From Mesaphorura yosii (Eukaryota > Arthropoda > Collembola > Poduromorpha > Tullbergiidae): a stretch of 64,000 nucleotides of DNA. Numbering within the stretch: the first letter of the stretch is position 1; each line of letters starts with the position of its first letter. A program made the position numbers and the translations under genes. The notes under the pieces are model-generated. The model made no database searches and had not been told where the DNA came from. It saw only the letters and a program-made list of their open reading frames with translations. This document shows, in pieces, positions 15,921 to 28,800 of this stretch. The stretch lies in NCBI GenBank assembly GCA_009869945.1, contig WIXG01000104.1, positions 62,001 through 126,000 on the forward strand, read 5' to 3'.

Positions 15921-16400
15921 ATGAAGCCGATCGTATTCGCGACAGCAATCGCCGCCATGGCCGTGGCGTTCACCCTCTGCTATGCACTTCCCCAGTCTTG
16001 TAAGTTGAATTGCACCGTTGCACGAGACTTTGATTGATTGAAAATCTGACTGACTGGCTTTTTTTTAGATCAAATCAATGTCAATTTCATCCCAGCACTT
16101 GTTTCGGGGCAGTGTTCCATTGGCCAGTTCTGGGCTCCGACGAACATGACCTGCACAATGTGCTTCTGCTTGACGGGCCGGATTTCACGATGTGTTCCGC
16201 AGCCTGGCTGTTCGCCGAATCAGAATGCGACGGCGACGACTTCGACTACGACAGTTCAACCCTTTCCTAGCAGCACGATGGCCGACATGAATGCGACGAC
16301 TGCGTCAATGCCAACAACGACTTCCACAACAAGAGCGCCGTCCAGAGTCCGACATTTGAAATTTGGAGAGGCCCAGTTTGACGGAGGTGAAAATAATTAA
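15921..16400 (+). CDS. Secreted single-domain pacifastin-like peptide
   Basis: Two exons (15921-15999, 16069-16400) join to 136 aa. The N terminus (MKPIVFATAIAAMAVAFTL) is a clear signal peptide. Residues about 43-70 carry six cysteines spaced C-x12-C-x2-C-x-C-x7-C-x5-C with LTG after the fourth, matching the pacifastin light-chain inhibitor pattern. Pacifastins are arthropod serine-protease inhibitors. The usual Asn after the second Cys is Thr here, and the residue after the fifth Cys is Val rather than Thr, so the inhibitory loop differs. After the domain comes a Thr/Ser/Ala-rich mucin-like tail of about 50 residues with several N-x-T sites, then a basic end. Function as an inhibitor is inferred from the cysteine pattern only. 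Confidence 0.78.
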
Positions 16401-16708
16401 TTCCGTTTAATCGCTGAATTGCGTCCTCGTCCTACATGAACAGTAAGTTCTCGTGTAAAGTGTTGATCGTTAATTGGTTGAATTTATTTCACCATTCATT
16501 CATTTCTATTCTAACACTGTACTTCTGTTCTAATTAAAAATGTTCAGAAAAATTAGAAAAATCGAAGTTGACACCGTAAAAGGCATGAACGCTACTTTGA
16601 AGTTGACAGTTTTATTGTTAGTAGTCTATAATTAGCATATGATCAATACATCGTAATTGTACGCCAATAAATGTGCAATAATTGTACATGTACACTTCAA
16701 GTAATTAA

Positions 16709-18478
<1,770 letters not shown>

Positions 18479-19262
18479 TCTTTTATTTTCCTGCAAATGA
18501 ATAAATTACATGCGTCAATTACCAGTACTTTGACTTCACTTTTATCTTAAGTCCGGTTCGGAAGGAATCCTAAGAATACTATACCTACTTACAGTTTTAT
18601 CTGATGGGCGAAACGAATCTTCTTTTGGTTGACAAAAGACACTTGTTGCCGAAATCCAGTGATAGAAGTTTTGACCAAACTGAGAACGAGTAACTTCAAA
18701 ATTCAATCACCGATAATCGATTTGATTTTAGAGTCGTAACACTCGCCAGCCAGCAACGCGGTTTACATTCTGTCATCGAATTTACCACTACAGCTTTGTT
18801 TTGAGGGTGAATCCAAGAATGCGAAAGATGCAAGGATGGTATAGAATAGGTGCGAGACAGCCGAGTGAACGGCGAATGCTTTGCTCTGAACGTGTAGGCC
18901 TCGTCTCACATGGGAAGGAGTCCCACACGTTGCAGTCGCGAACACACCAAGCGAATCGCGACAGAGATGAAAACGACTTTGCGTCCTGGTGCCATTCTAT
19001 CTTGGCATTTACAATGGGACGGACGCATAGATACTAGCAACAAAATCTCTGCTCGAGTTAGTTCAGTTATATTTCTGAAATTCACACCCAGAACATTACA
19101 AATATTTGGGCTGGAAGTTCCATCGGTTGAGTTCTTGTAATCCTCAAATTTAGGACAATTCATAAATCGACCAGGAGTGTGAACCAAACGTCGCAGCTGC
19201 ATGCACTGAACAGACCTTTCATACTGCTACTGTGGCCAATTTTCTGATTCAAGCCAAAAGAA
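18479..19262. other. Shared promoter region of RUVBL1 (-) and the dsRBM-like gene (+)
   Basis: A 784-bp divergent spacer. Open frames on both strands up to about 98 codons have no recognisable content. It probably carries both promoters, but no TATA box was identified. Confidence 0.4.
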
Positions 19263-20898
19263 ATGAGTCGAAATTGTCCAAACTCAGACGGACGTGGAGC
19301 CTATGCCGACGGTTACTACGAGGTAACGACACTATCATTTTGTAGGAACTAGGAATTTACCAACACCGTTCGACCCATTGATATTAAACTTGATATTGAT
19401 ATTATTACGTAGTAATTAGTTGCCTACTCTAAGGTTCGGCCATCCATGACTTATGTACGAAAACAATGAAAACACTGTCTTTTTGCCTTGTCTGTCGTGG
19501 TGTTGCACTCACACTGAAGCAATTTCGCTATCACCAGATCAAGTTTATGCCTATGTCCAATATCGAGCAGCTTATCGTCGGAAGAAATTAGAAAGGTGCT
19601 CACGTCATGAATTTTTGAACATTGACATTGTCCATGATTTTTGTCGCAGGACGAGAGTAATGACTACCATGCCCGGAATGCAACGCGTCATGAGCCACCA
19701 CCGAGGCAGCCACCATCATACGCAATATTGGCTCACCGGAGCCTGGCGCCAGTTGCCAGCTGTGCTGTAAGTGCAGCGCCAGAATTAGAGTGAAGTGTTC
19801 TTGACCATTCTTTGTTACAGGTCTTTTCTTAGGTTGTTGCTAATTTGCGTAGGTTGAGGCTCTGAATATGCTCCTGCAAGGGTACCAAATGCCGCTTCCG
19901 CCAATTGAGTTCAAAACGACACGAGATGCAGGCGGAAGATCTATCTTCCATGCGACGGTGCAGGTCAAGAGTTGCATAGGTAAACGAGGGAGCATCTTTT
20001 GGACTTGAATGTATATTGGTAGGCTTTTAGCAATTAAGATTCATAGGAGTGCAATTTCTTTATTTCAGCCAGCGCAAAAGAATACAGCAAGAAGCTCTGC
20101 AAACAGGCTGTCTGTCACCAGCTTTTAATTAATCTGCGTCAACGTTACCCAAAACTGATCATACCTCTTTATGAGCCTCCACAAACTGTGTTGACAAGAT
20201 TTATTGGAACTAGTGCTGACATTTGTGACCTTGCAGAGGAAGTCAGCACAATGGAACTTGACGAACGAGACTACGGCAATGTCAGACAAGCAAAAAGGCT
20301 GGATGATGCCCCCAAGAAATCCACAGCTCGGAAGCGGTCAGAAATGGCAGAATTGTCGCATCTTGTCACCAAATTTGAAGGAATTAGCCCTCCTCAGTAC
20401 TTGGATGTAACTAATAAGGACAATAACACAGGAACCAGAGAGGTTTTGTGTAAACTTGGATGCGAGGTTGTTAAAGGTGGGTAAAGCAATTCTTCAAATT
20501 CCTGCCTGCGTCTTTTGGATCTTGAACTGAGGGTCATCGAGCTAATTAATAGTGCGGCTCGTTTATTCGATACAGCAGGGCATGGATATACACAGGTGGA
20601 AGCGCAGGAGAATTCCGCAGGTGAAATGTTAAAACTTCTCGGGCAAGTTGATACTTCAGCCACATTTCATGATTTCCAAGTTTCTGGCGACACGAAAAAT
20701 GCTTTGGAAGCTTCTTCTGCAAGGATTGAATACAAGCTGACTCAACGTAACTCCAACGCCTGCTGGGCCACACAGATCAATTTGGAAGCGTACGGCACAG
20801 GCGAAAATCAGAAAGAATCGCTCATCACGGCTTTACAAAAAGTTAAAACTATTTTGGAAGATACTCTGAACGGCATGGTCAACTCAACTTCAGCTTAA
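19263..20898 (+). CDS. Orphan protein with a dsRNA-binding-like domain
   Basis: Five exons (19263-19322, 19650-19766, 19853-19979, 20069-20480, 20532-20898) join in frame to 360 aa. The last intron (20481-20531, donor gtaaag) removes an in-frame TAA and keeps phase. After a short Pro/Arg-rich N terminus, residues about 60-125 resemble a double-stranded RNA-binding motif: VEALNMLLQ, then SIFHATVQV, then YSKKLCKQAVCHQLLINL, which mimics the conserved Ser-Lys-Lys helix. The rest is unrecognised, with a polar middle and a C-terminal part (about 240-360) that could fold as alpha/beta. A role in RNA binding is inferred from the motif only. It could be a diverged member of a known dsRBM family. A likely poly(A) signal is AATAAA at 21293-21298. 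Confidence 0.7.
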
Positions 20899-21292
20899 TT
20901 GGACTTGGCCGACTTCCTTTGATTGACTTTTAGAGATTTTTTTTATCAACTTTGACTTTGTAAAGCGAAGCGTGTGTTATCTGTAAGAGTGACTGCCTGT
21001 AGGGCATGAATTAATTTTCACACTTGACATCTTGCTTCAGTTCTTGGTTAGAATTTGTTTTATTTGAGAGGTCCTGATTAATTTATTGGATTTACTCTCC
21101 AACCATACTATAATTACAAGAAGGGGCTAGGGACTGGTCCTAGCTGGGGTCCAGTCGGTGTTAGCTTGTTACCATATCTGCGACTCTCTATCTCCTCTCT
21201 TTGTCTTTTCTACTTCAAGGCGATTCAAGGTTACATGAAGCCTATGCTTTGATAGATGACTGAATAAGTAGCGAAATTAATTGTTGTAGTTG

Positions 21293-21298
21293 AATAAA
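21293..21298 (+). terminator. Candidate poly(A) signal of the dsRBM-like gene
   Basis: AATAAA about 395 bp after the stop. A second AATAAA at about 21322 directly precedes an ATG-gtaagt that may start the next gene, so the assignment is tentative. Confidence 0.35.
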
Positions 21299-21465
21299 CT
21301 AATCGCTTATTATTATTGAATAAATGGTAAGTGTTTCTGTTCATTTAAATTGTTGATGGCATCTCAATTGTCGCATTTGTCCCAAGGTTGCAAATTAATG
21401 GGTGCTGATTAAAGGGTCCATGGTCCATACTCCATGATGCTTGCTCCATCGCTCCAAAATGGTAG

Positions 21466-23673
21466 TCGCAATGGACAGCCCGCTGCCATTCTCGTTCCGT
21501 TGGTATTGAAGATCGTCAAACCTTACTCCAGGCATCCCAGGCACACACCTCGCAAAATTCGACCTACCTCCCACAGGCAGCCATCAGATCATCACGCAAA
21601 AATTCCTCGTTCTTTGACTCGAGTAAGGTACGACGGAATTATCCAAAGCCGTGGCTGCCTTCAAGTACCGCTGCTGCTGCCATTTTTCAACAGCCAAAGG
21701 GCTTCCCGTATAGTGTGAGTTATGAAGTCACCGACGCTCTTTCTGAAGCTGTCCACTCATTCAAGTTTAAGCAGCAGCAGCATCAGCAGGCTCGACAGCG
21801 CTCACCGATTCCAACACCAGCAGCTACCAATCGAGCGCCCATGGCCCAACAAGATTTATTGACTCCGGCGCCTGAAACTCAAGTAAAGTCAGCACGAAGT
21901 AAGAGTGCAGATATGAACGTTCAGACGTACTACACTGACTTTGTCCCTCCGTGGAAGAGGCGTCAATACTTACAGAACGGCGAGGACGGTTTAAAATCAC
22001 AGAGTGGCAGTGGCAGCAGTGGAGAAGACGGAGCACCGCCATCAGCAAGTGCAACAAACGAGCGTACCCCACCTGCCTCGAAGAAGAGCTCGTTCAAGCT
22101 AAAGAAAGTCATTTCGAAATTCAAGAAAGCCAAAACAATCTTCGGCATCTCGCGAAATTATCCCAAGCCATGGTTAAACTCAAACAGAACGCCGTCCACT
22201 CCCGGCTCTAATTCTCGGAAGCAATCCTTCAGCAGGCTCAGCAAATCAAAGTCCAAATTGCGGGCAGAGGCGATTGTCAAGGATTTGAGCGCACTGGACT
22301 GGGACGCCAATTGGTTCAAGACTGAAGCGGCGGTGACCCAGGCCGAGCGAGTCCTACGCAACAGAGTCGTCGTTTCCAACCAATTAACGGGCTCCTTTCT
22401 GGAGCATGACTTGACATTCGATGGTGCAATCAAGGGCATGATGCGAGAGAATGTTCGCTACGTGGACAGATTTTATGCGGATAGATCCAAAAATGATGTT
22501 GATGTCAACATTAGCAAAGTTCATGTTGCAGCAAACAAGCTGGACTCAGATAGTAAGGTGGATCCTAATTCAGTCAAGAAACAAAAGTGCCTCAAGTCGA
22601 GCCCGAACCCGGCCTCGGCCGCAATGAAGAAGAGTCTGATCCCATTGGTCATCAAGAAGGGAGGATTCCATGGCCAGCAGCAATTCGGGACAACTTCTGG
22701 TGCCAGTTCTTCACTGAACGAGGATGAAGGAGGGACAAGTGAGCAGTCAGGCACAGCATATGAATCATCATCTTCGCTTTTTGAATTGGCTTCAGAATCT
22801 GAACACGATCGAAGTACACCAAATCCCTCAGCCGCAAATGCCAACATAAGCCAAGATGTGAGAAGCGTGATGACAAAGTTCACCCAACAGGTTTGCTCGG
22901 AGATCGACGGCGATAGGCCAGTAAAAAGAATTGCAGTTAAGAGTCAATCTCCAAAATCGACATCCAAGCTGCCACTCGTACTCCTACGACGCCTCATGAC
23001 CAAAACCTCGTCTATTAAGAGAAGCAAGACCAAAAAGAAACAAGCACTAAATCCGATCAGTGAACAAAGCCATGACGAAGACGTGCGAACTAAGCCCAAG
23101 CCCGCAATCGAATCAGACGCAGAATTACCAGACGAGAAAGCGCCCCTGGAGCCCGTCGTGACGCTGAGTTACACGGTTGTGCCACATGGAGAGGAAACCG
23201 GACAATTCAAGAAAGTATTTTCGAATGGGACGGAGAAACAAATCCAGCCGAACACCAACAGCGCAACAGTCAAGGCTATCGTTTTCAACTCGCTGGACTT
23301 GAAAAATGCTCGGGCAGCGCTTGACCTCACGAAATCGGGGGACTCTGCCACGGATGCCGATAAACGCGTACATGGTGAAGGTGAAGCTTTAGGCACGGAT
23401 ACCGACGCCATGGTCGCCGTCAAGCTATGCAGCACTCCAACCAACAGCGTGGACGAAGGCACCATTATTAATACGATGCAAGTGGAACAAAATGGTAATG
23501 ACAATAATAACAACTTTGATGCGCTCGAGAAGAAGGAGAAGCAAGAAAACGAGCCCAAGCCCATCAGGCCGGTTATTGACTCGACGAGCTACACAATATG
23601 CACGCACCCATTTCCAACCGTCTTCAAGTCCTCCAGGCTACCCAAATCGTACCACCGTCGTAAGAAGTACTAA
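21466..23673 (+). CDS. Large Ser/Lys-rich, probably disordered orphan protein
   Basis: One uninterrupted frame of about 735 codons runs from just after a stop at 21463 to TAA at 23671. The part before the first ATG at 21841 looks coding, so the true start is probably spliced. An ATG at 21326-21328 is followed directly by gtaagt, and a phase-0 acceptor (ggtag) ends at 21465, which would give MSQWTARCHS. The protein is polar, rich in Ser, Lys and Gln, with no transmembrane segment or known domain. Visible marks are DFVPPWKRRQYLQ, basic blocks (SSFKLKKVISKFKKAKTIFG, RRLMTKTSSIKRSKTKKK) and a duplicated motif, RRNYPKPWLPS near 21.63 kb and SRNYPKPWLNS near 22.15 kb. The basic end is RLPKSYHRRKKY. 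Length and steady codon quality make a real gene very likely. Function is unknown. Confidence 0.75.
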   Translation, partial: SQWTARCHSRSVGIEDRQTLLQASQAHTSQNSTYLPQAAIRSSRKNSSFFDSSKVRRNYPKPWLPSSTAAAAIFQQPKGFPYSVSYEVTDALSEAVHSFKFKQQQHQQARQRSPIPTPAATNRAPMAQQDLLTPAPETQVKSARSKSADMNVQTYYTDFVPPWKRRQYLQNGEDGLKSQSGSGSSGEDGAPPSASATNERTPPASKKSSFKLKKVISKFKKAKTIFGISRNYPKPWLNSNRTPSTPGSNSRKQSFSRLSKSKSKLRAEAIVKDLSALDWDANWFKTEAAVTQAERVLRNRVVVSNQLTGSFLEHDLTFDGAIKGMMRENVRYVDRFYADRSKNDVDVNISKVHVAANKLDSDSKVDPNSVKKQKCLKSSPNPASAAMKKSLIPLVIKKGGFHGQQQFGTTSGASSSLNEDEGGTSEQSGTAYESSSSLFELASESEHDRSTPNPSAANANISQDVRSVMTKFTQQVCSEIDGDRPVKRIAVKSQSPKSTSKLPLVLLRRLMTKTSSIKRSKTKKKQALNPISEQSHDEDVRTKPKPAIESDAELPDEKAPLEPVVTLSYTVVPHGEETGQFKKVFSNGTEKQIQPNTNSATVKAIVFNSLDLKNARAALDLTKSGDSATDADKRVHGEGEALGTDTDAMVAVKLCSTPTNSVDEGTIINTMQVEQNGNDNNNNFDALEKKEKQENEPKPIRPVIDSTSYTICTHPFPTVFKSSRLPKSYHRRKKY

Positions 23674-25826
23674 TTAAGACAAGGCAGGGAGCATGTAATC
23701 TGATGAAACTGGCCAAATCCGAAGCAACTCCGAGATTATTATCAAAATTTTACGCTACAAAATTGATTTTAAGTAAATCTGAACTGATTTCATGCAGTAT
23801 GCAGTATGATGAAATGCCGTTAATTATTCATGCAAGAATTCCGTTTATGCACGTCATTTTAAAGATAAATCTGTCAGCGCGGGCAAATGGACAAAATCCC
23901 GTTAGACGAGATGTACTGAGATGTGATGCTTATCGATGACTTCGTGACTGGTTCGAGTGGTCCAGACAGGTCAAAGGTTCCGTTTGTTGCGCTTTCAGTG
24001 CCAAAAATAGATGTCCAGTCTGCACTCAGGCAAGTAACCACAACGAAGCAATGCAGCAATGATCTTGCATAAATTAATGGACAGTACGCATGTAAATTCT
24101 TTCAGGATAACGTACCAAATGCCAAAAATTCAAATCCGCCAGTGTCCCGACGAAATCGGAATCCCGTTGCCCTGTTGCATTGCATTGCATGACTTTTCCT
24201 TTTAATGTTTTGTTCATTGACTCTTGTCGTTGGGCCTTGATTTGAGTATTGACCCAACTTTCATTCTCAGAATTTGTTCTCAAATGCTGACTTCTGTGTA
24301 TTGGCTCGTAGTCTGAGCTGTAGACGCTGACTGACAAAGCAGCCTCGGCCACCAACATAAATGTTAACGCAGCATCAAGTTTTTCTTTAAGGTAATAAAG
24401 CATTTCATGGAAATTAGGATTAACGATGAACCACGAAGTCAAGACAAGACTAAATTTATAATATTTAACCGGACGCCACGATGCTTTATGCTTACAGTCG
24501 TCGTTTGGCCAGCAACTGACAAACAACAAGATTGAGATTAGTAACTTGTGTTACTGAAAGAGGAAGCGAGCATTTTGACAAGGTGAGAAGTTAAAGGCTA
24601 CGAGTACAAAGGCAGAGCAGAGCAGAAAAGGCACGATTATTTCGTTGGACGTGACTCCAATTAAAAGATTCCCACACTTCGACTCTGTGAAATCTTCGCC
24701 AATCGCTTCACGGTCAACAAGCCTACAAATCTGAAGAAAGGTGAGTATTTCATTGTTTTGCATGCATGATTGAAATCGAATTGAATCACACGCAGCATAC
24801 CGCAAAAATATTGCCAGTCAATTTCTGTTAGCGTTGGTCCCAGAAATCGGCATCTCGAATCTCAATTAACTCGGCATAGAGTTCAGGCTGGTCAGAATTG
24901 CACTTGCACCTTTCTTTGTTCAGTTTCCTCCCACATTTGCACTTGCTCACCATTCACCATATCGTGACGCACCGACAATTCGTTGAGGCTTTTAGACTCT
25001 GTGTGCCGCATCAGGAAATAGTTTGGTCGTCTCATGCACAATGCACGGTTAATTGAGTGAGCTGCAAGTTCACCAATACTCGAGTGGCGAGTCTTTCCCT
25101 TCGGTCCAGTGCAGGCGCGTGTACGGAGAGAAAGCAACAAAAGTTAATGATGCGAACATGCAAGTGTTGCTTCCACCAATTTCATGTTACACATAACAAG
25201 CTCTTGCATCAGCATTCTTTGCGAATTCCTACACAATCCTGCGAGAGACAAATTGCACGACTAAGAATTTTAGCTAGCACGGTTTCCTTTCAAATATATG
25301 ATTCCAATGACCTGACCTGAAATTGCACTGGAAATCCCGAAGTAACCTCGCCGCATCTGAGGGGAGTTTCTTGTTCCTAGATCAGAGAATGTCATGCAAT
25401 TAGAGGCGTTTAAGGACAAATGTCAATGGGAAGTGAGCGTTTCGTCCTGGCGATAAGCGAGAGACTGCAGTTTGTTGAGTTGGGTGATTATAAAATGCAT
25501 AAACTCGCTGAGGGTAGCTGAAAGATGCGGGATTAGGAACAATTCTCATTGTGCTTTGCATATGTCCATTTAATGAAGTCCAGTGCAATTTATTTAATAC
25601 ACATTATCTTACCCCTGGGGATGTCGAATGTCCTGTATAAAAGAATGTCGGAGCCGGAAAAGAATCTGAGTCGTGATTGAAAGTGCATCGTGAATGCTCC
25701 AGACTTATCAGTCAATGAGTCAATCTCCTTGTCTTGTCTTTGTCAGGTACAGTTGAGTTAATTAACATTTGGGGCTGAAAGCGGAAGCACAAGACACGAA
25801 GCAGTTGGTTCAAAAGTTGCTGCATC
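23674..25826. other. 2.1 kb gap upstream of Bicaudal C
   Basis: No gene is called. A minus-strand frame at 24074-24529 (about 150 codons) lacks an ATG at its head and resembles nothing known. The remaining frames are under 90 codons. The right end probably holds the BicC promoter (TATAAAAG at 25636). Confidence 0.4.
25636..25643 (+). promoter_or_regulatory. Candidate TATA box of the Bicaudal C distal promoter
   Basis: TATAAAAG on the plus strand, 191 bp before the ATG of the distal BicC first exon. Position and consensus fit a core promoter. No matching initiator about 30 bp downstream was identified with confidence. Confidence 0.35.
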
Positions 25827-28800
25827 ATGGAGCCGACATACAACCAGGCCACATTTTCTGGATTCCCCATCGGCTCGCTTCTCGGTCACCGCCCATCCTT
25901 CTCGGACAACCAAAGTCAGCTTTCAGATACCGTATCTGAATCTTCAGACAATGCAACCTTACTCTCGCTGTCAAGAGAAGATTTGACCAATCTCGGAGCT
26001 GGATCCATTCGAGAAGATGTACGCGTCAGTCGCAAGAAACTGGAGGCTCTCATTGTACAAGGTAGGAAGGCTAATCTTATCGCATCAGTCTTACGTGTCT
26101 GAACATAGGACAGAACTTGACGAAATCGACTTTTGTGCAACTGACCTCGCGTAATTAGCATTACGAAAAAAAAGACTTACCAAACTTTTACCGTTAGACG
26201 CCAGAAATAACTTCCTCTGGAGGAATGAGACCGATGCAATGCGACGCGACGAAGTTGTGTTGACTGAATTTTACAACAAAATAACTGGACATGTTGTAAT
26301 GTCTAATTTGACAATGGACATGAACTATGCACGGCCTGGAACGGGCCTTTTTGTCTTTTGCATACCAGCCTAAAAATAGAAACAGAAAACCGACATTCTT
26401 CTTCTTCAATCTGTGTATTTGCAGTGACAATGTCGATTCCTTTGCATATTTCCATACCTACCCACTTTGGTTGCCTTGTCTAATGAGCGATGTCACGATG
26501 ATAGCCAGCAAATTGTCTCGAGGGATTCCATATTTCGGGTCGAATCGACGCTCTGGAGTTGGAGTGGGCACGGCACAAAAGTTATCAATTCAGGTATCAT
26601 GAGTCACAGAACATGACAACTTTCTCCGAACTGTAAGAACATGGACGGAAACGAGCGATCTTAATTCAGTAACCGTTAAATTCGCTGTTTCCCATTTAAC
26701 TCGACGGAATCCGAACATTTGAGTTGGTTGCATTCAAAACCCCAAAGGAGACTTTTGTACAATTTTTCAATTGGCTTCCATTTGTCACGTTGTTGTTGTC
26801 TCAACTTACCCTTTGCATGCATGCAAACTGCCATACAGGCGAAGAAGAATGGGTTTATTGGCTACTTTGCAATGTAGTGCATTGCTTGGACTGGCGACAA
26901 GCAGTCTGGCACGACAACCCGAGCAGGTTGTTGACCTTTTCGTTTTCATGCAATATACGGGTAATAAATAACAATGCAGTGTCGAGAAATCCGACTCGTT
27001 CGGGGTCAACAAATAATGCAACTCTCGCGCAATGTACAATGACTTCTCGAGATTATTGACCATTGCCGGCCACAGGTAAGGGTTGGGCGATGAATCTCAC
27101 ATGAACTCATGAGCTAATGGCCGTTCTGTGATATTTTGCACGGAGGAATTACCTCAGCTAATCTGACGACGCTGATGAACATGACTTCGGCCTGGCATGT
27201 CCTTCATTTTCAGTTTTATTCTTCACCTGGAAGTGTCGTTCTCGCAATTTTATCTTCGACAGTTCTTGGAAAATGGCAAGTTTTTAATTGACTTCAGCAA
27301 TTTTAACTTAACCACGCCATTTTCTTAGACAATTTGCACGAAAATTGACAGTGTGATTCACATTTTGTTGACGATTCTCAAGTGACAATGGCTGTGGACA
27401 CTGAAACAGTTAGCTTGAAAGTTGACGATGGCGAAAGCCCAGTTACTGAAGCCATGTCGAAGGAGCAACCAAAAGACGTCGACATTGACTCATGCATTGC
27501 ACAGATTGAAAACCAACTGAATCAGTTGATGGACTCTGGCTCTGATGTCAGTTCAGTAGCTAGCGCTGACAAAAATATTGACAATGATGCTGACTACTGG
27601 ACAACATCGTCTGAATCATCTTCTAATGATTTTCATGTAGAACGCGATCTTGGCACAGAGGACAAAGGATTTATGGAAACGGTAAGAAAATGATTTTCTT
27701 TACTTTTCATATAGAATTAGCTTGTCTCATGAGACGAAACGGAATAGCGTCTCAGGATTTTGAGATTTGAGATACATTATCTGATGATACTTATGTATTT
27801 ACAGCTTATGGAACGATCTAATACGTACATCCAATGGCCTTCACGCATGAAAATTGGAGCGAAAACAAAGAAAGGTTGGTCGCATTTCGTAACTAGCCTG
27901 AGTATTGTGTGGCGTTGCGTTGGTGGAGATGAAGTTACATTAGTGAATGCGTTATAAATCTTTGTTAGATCTTTTCGTCAGAATTTATGGTCACAACCAG
28001 GAGGATATCAACGAGGCAAAGTATCGTGTGCTTCATGAACTCGGTCCTCAACGGGTAAGTATTATTGAAATTTGAGTCAGAGAATCATGTCAGTCAGTTA
28101 GTTCGCCCGACGCGACGACAGGATGTTGTTCTGAATCTCGAGTTTCAAGTGCCTTTCTTGTGCAGGATTTACGTATCACGCTGAAATTGGAAGTTAGCTA
28201 CACTGACCATTCTCATCTCATCGGCTGTCGTGGAGCTACAATCCGCAAAGTAATGGAAGATACTGGCTGCCATATTCATTTTCCGGACTCGAATCGAATG
28301 TCGAAGGAACATAAAAGCAATCAAGTTACAATCGCTGGTGGTTCAATCCAAGCCGTGGAGGAAGCAAGATCTCGTGTTCGAGTAAGTTAGCATAAGACGG
28401 TGCATCGTGCTTGAAATATTGCATCGTCGTAGGGTTCATGATCAGCCCAAATTGCTGAATTCTTCTTCTAAACACAGGAACTCAGCCCTCTGATTCTTCA
28501 ATTCAACTTGCCAATTGTTCAAAATGGTTACGAATACATGGATCCAGATGCTCATCACATCTTCATTGATAACATTCAAACGACTTACAATGTTCAGGTA
28601 GGATTTGTATTGCGACTACGACTGAGCTAAAATGGAGTCATGTATCATGATTTCCTTCTGCAGATTTCTGTTCATCCGCCTAACAAACTCCAGCAGACGA
28701 CGGTGAGCGTAAAAGGATGCGAAGTGGACCATGCAAAAATCAAAGAAGCTGTTGGACAAATCATAAACTATTTTGCTCCAGGAACTCTTGTATGTTGTAA

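Noticed and set aside
22521-23564. Minus-strand frames of 120 and 131 codons with hydrophobic runs
   Set aside because: They are antisense to the long Ser/Lys-rich frame. Antisense of Ser/Lys/Glu-rich coding sequence naturally gives Leu/Phe/Ser-rich translations.
26424-26512. Possible extra BicC exon after a ttgcag acceptor
   Set aside because: In the phase needed to follow the distal first exon it meets a stop within about 20 codons.
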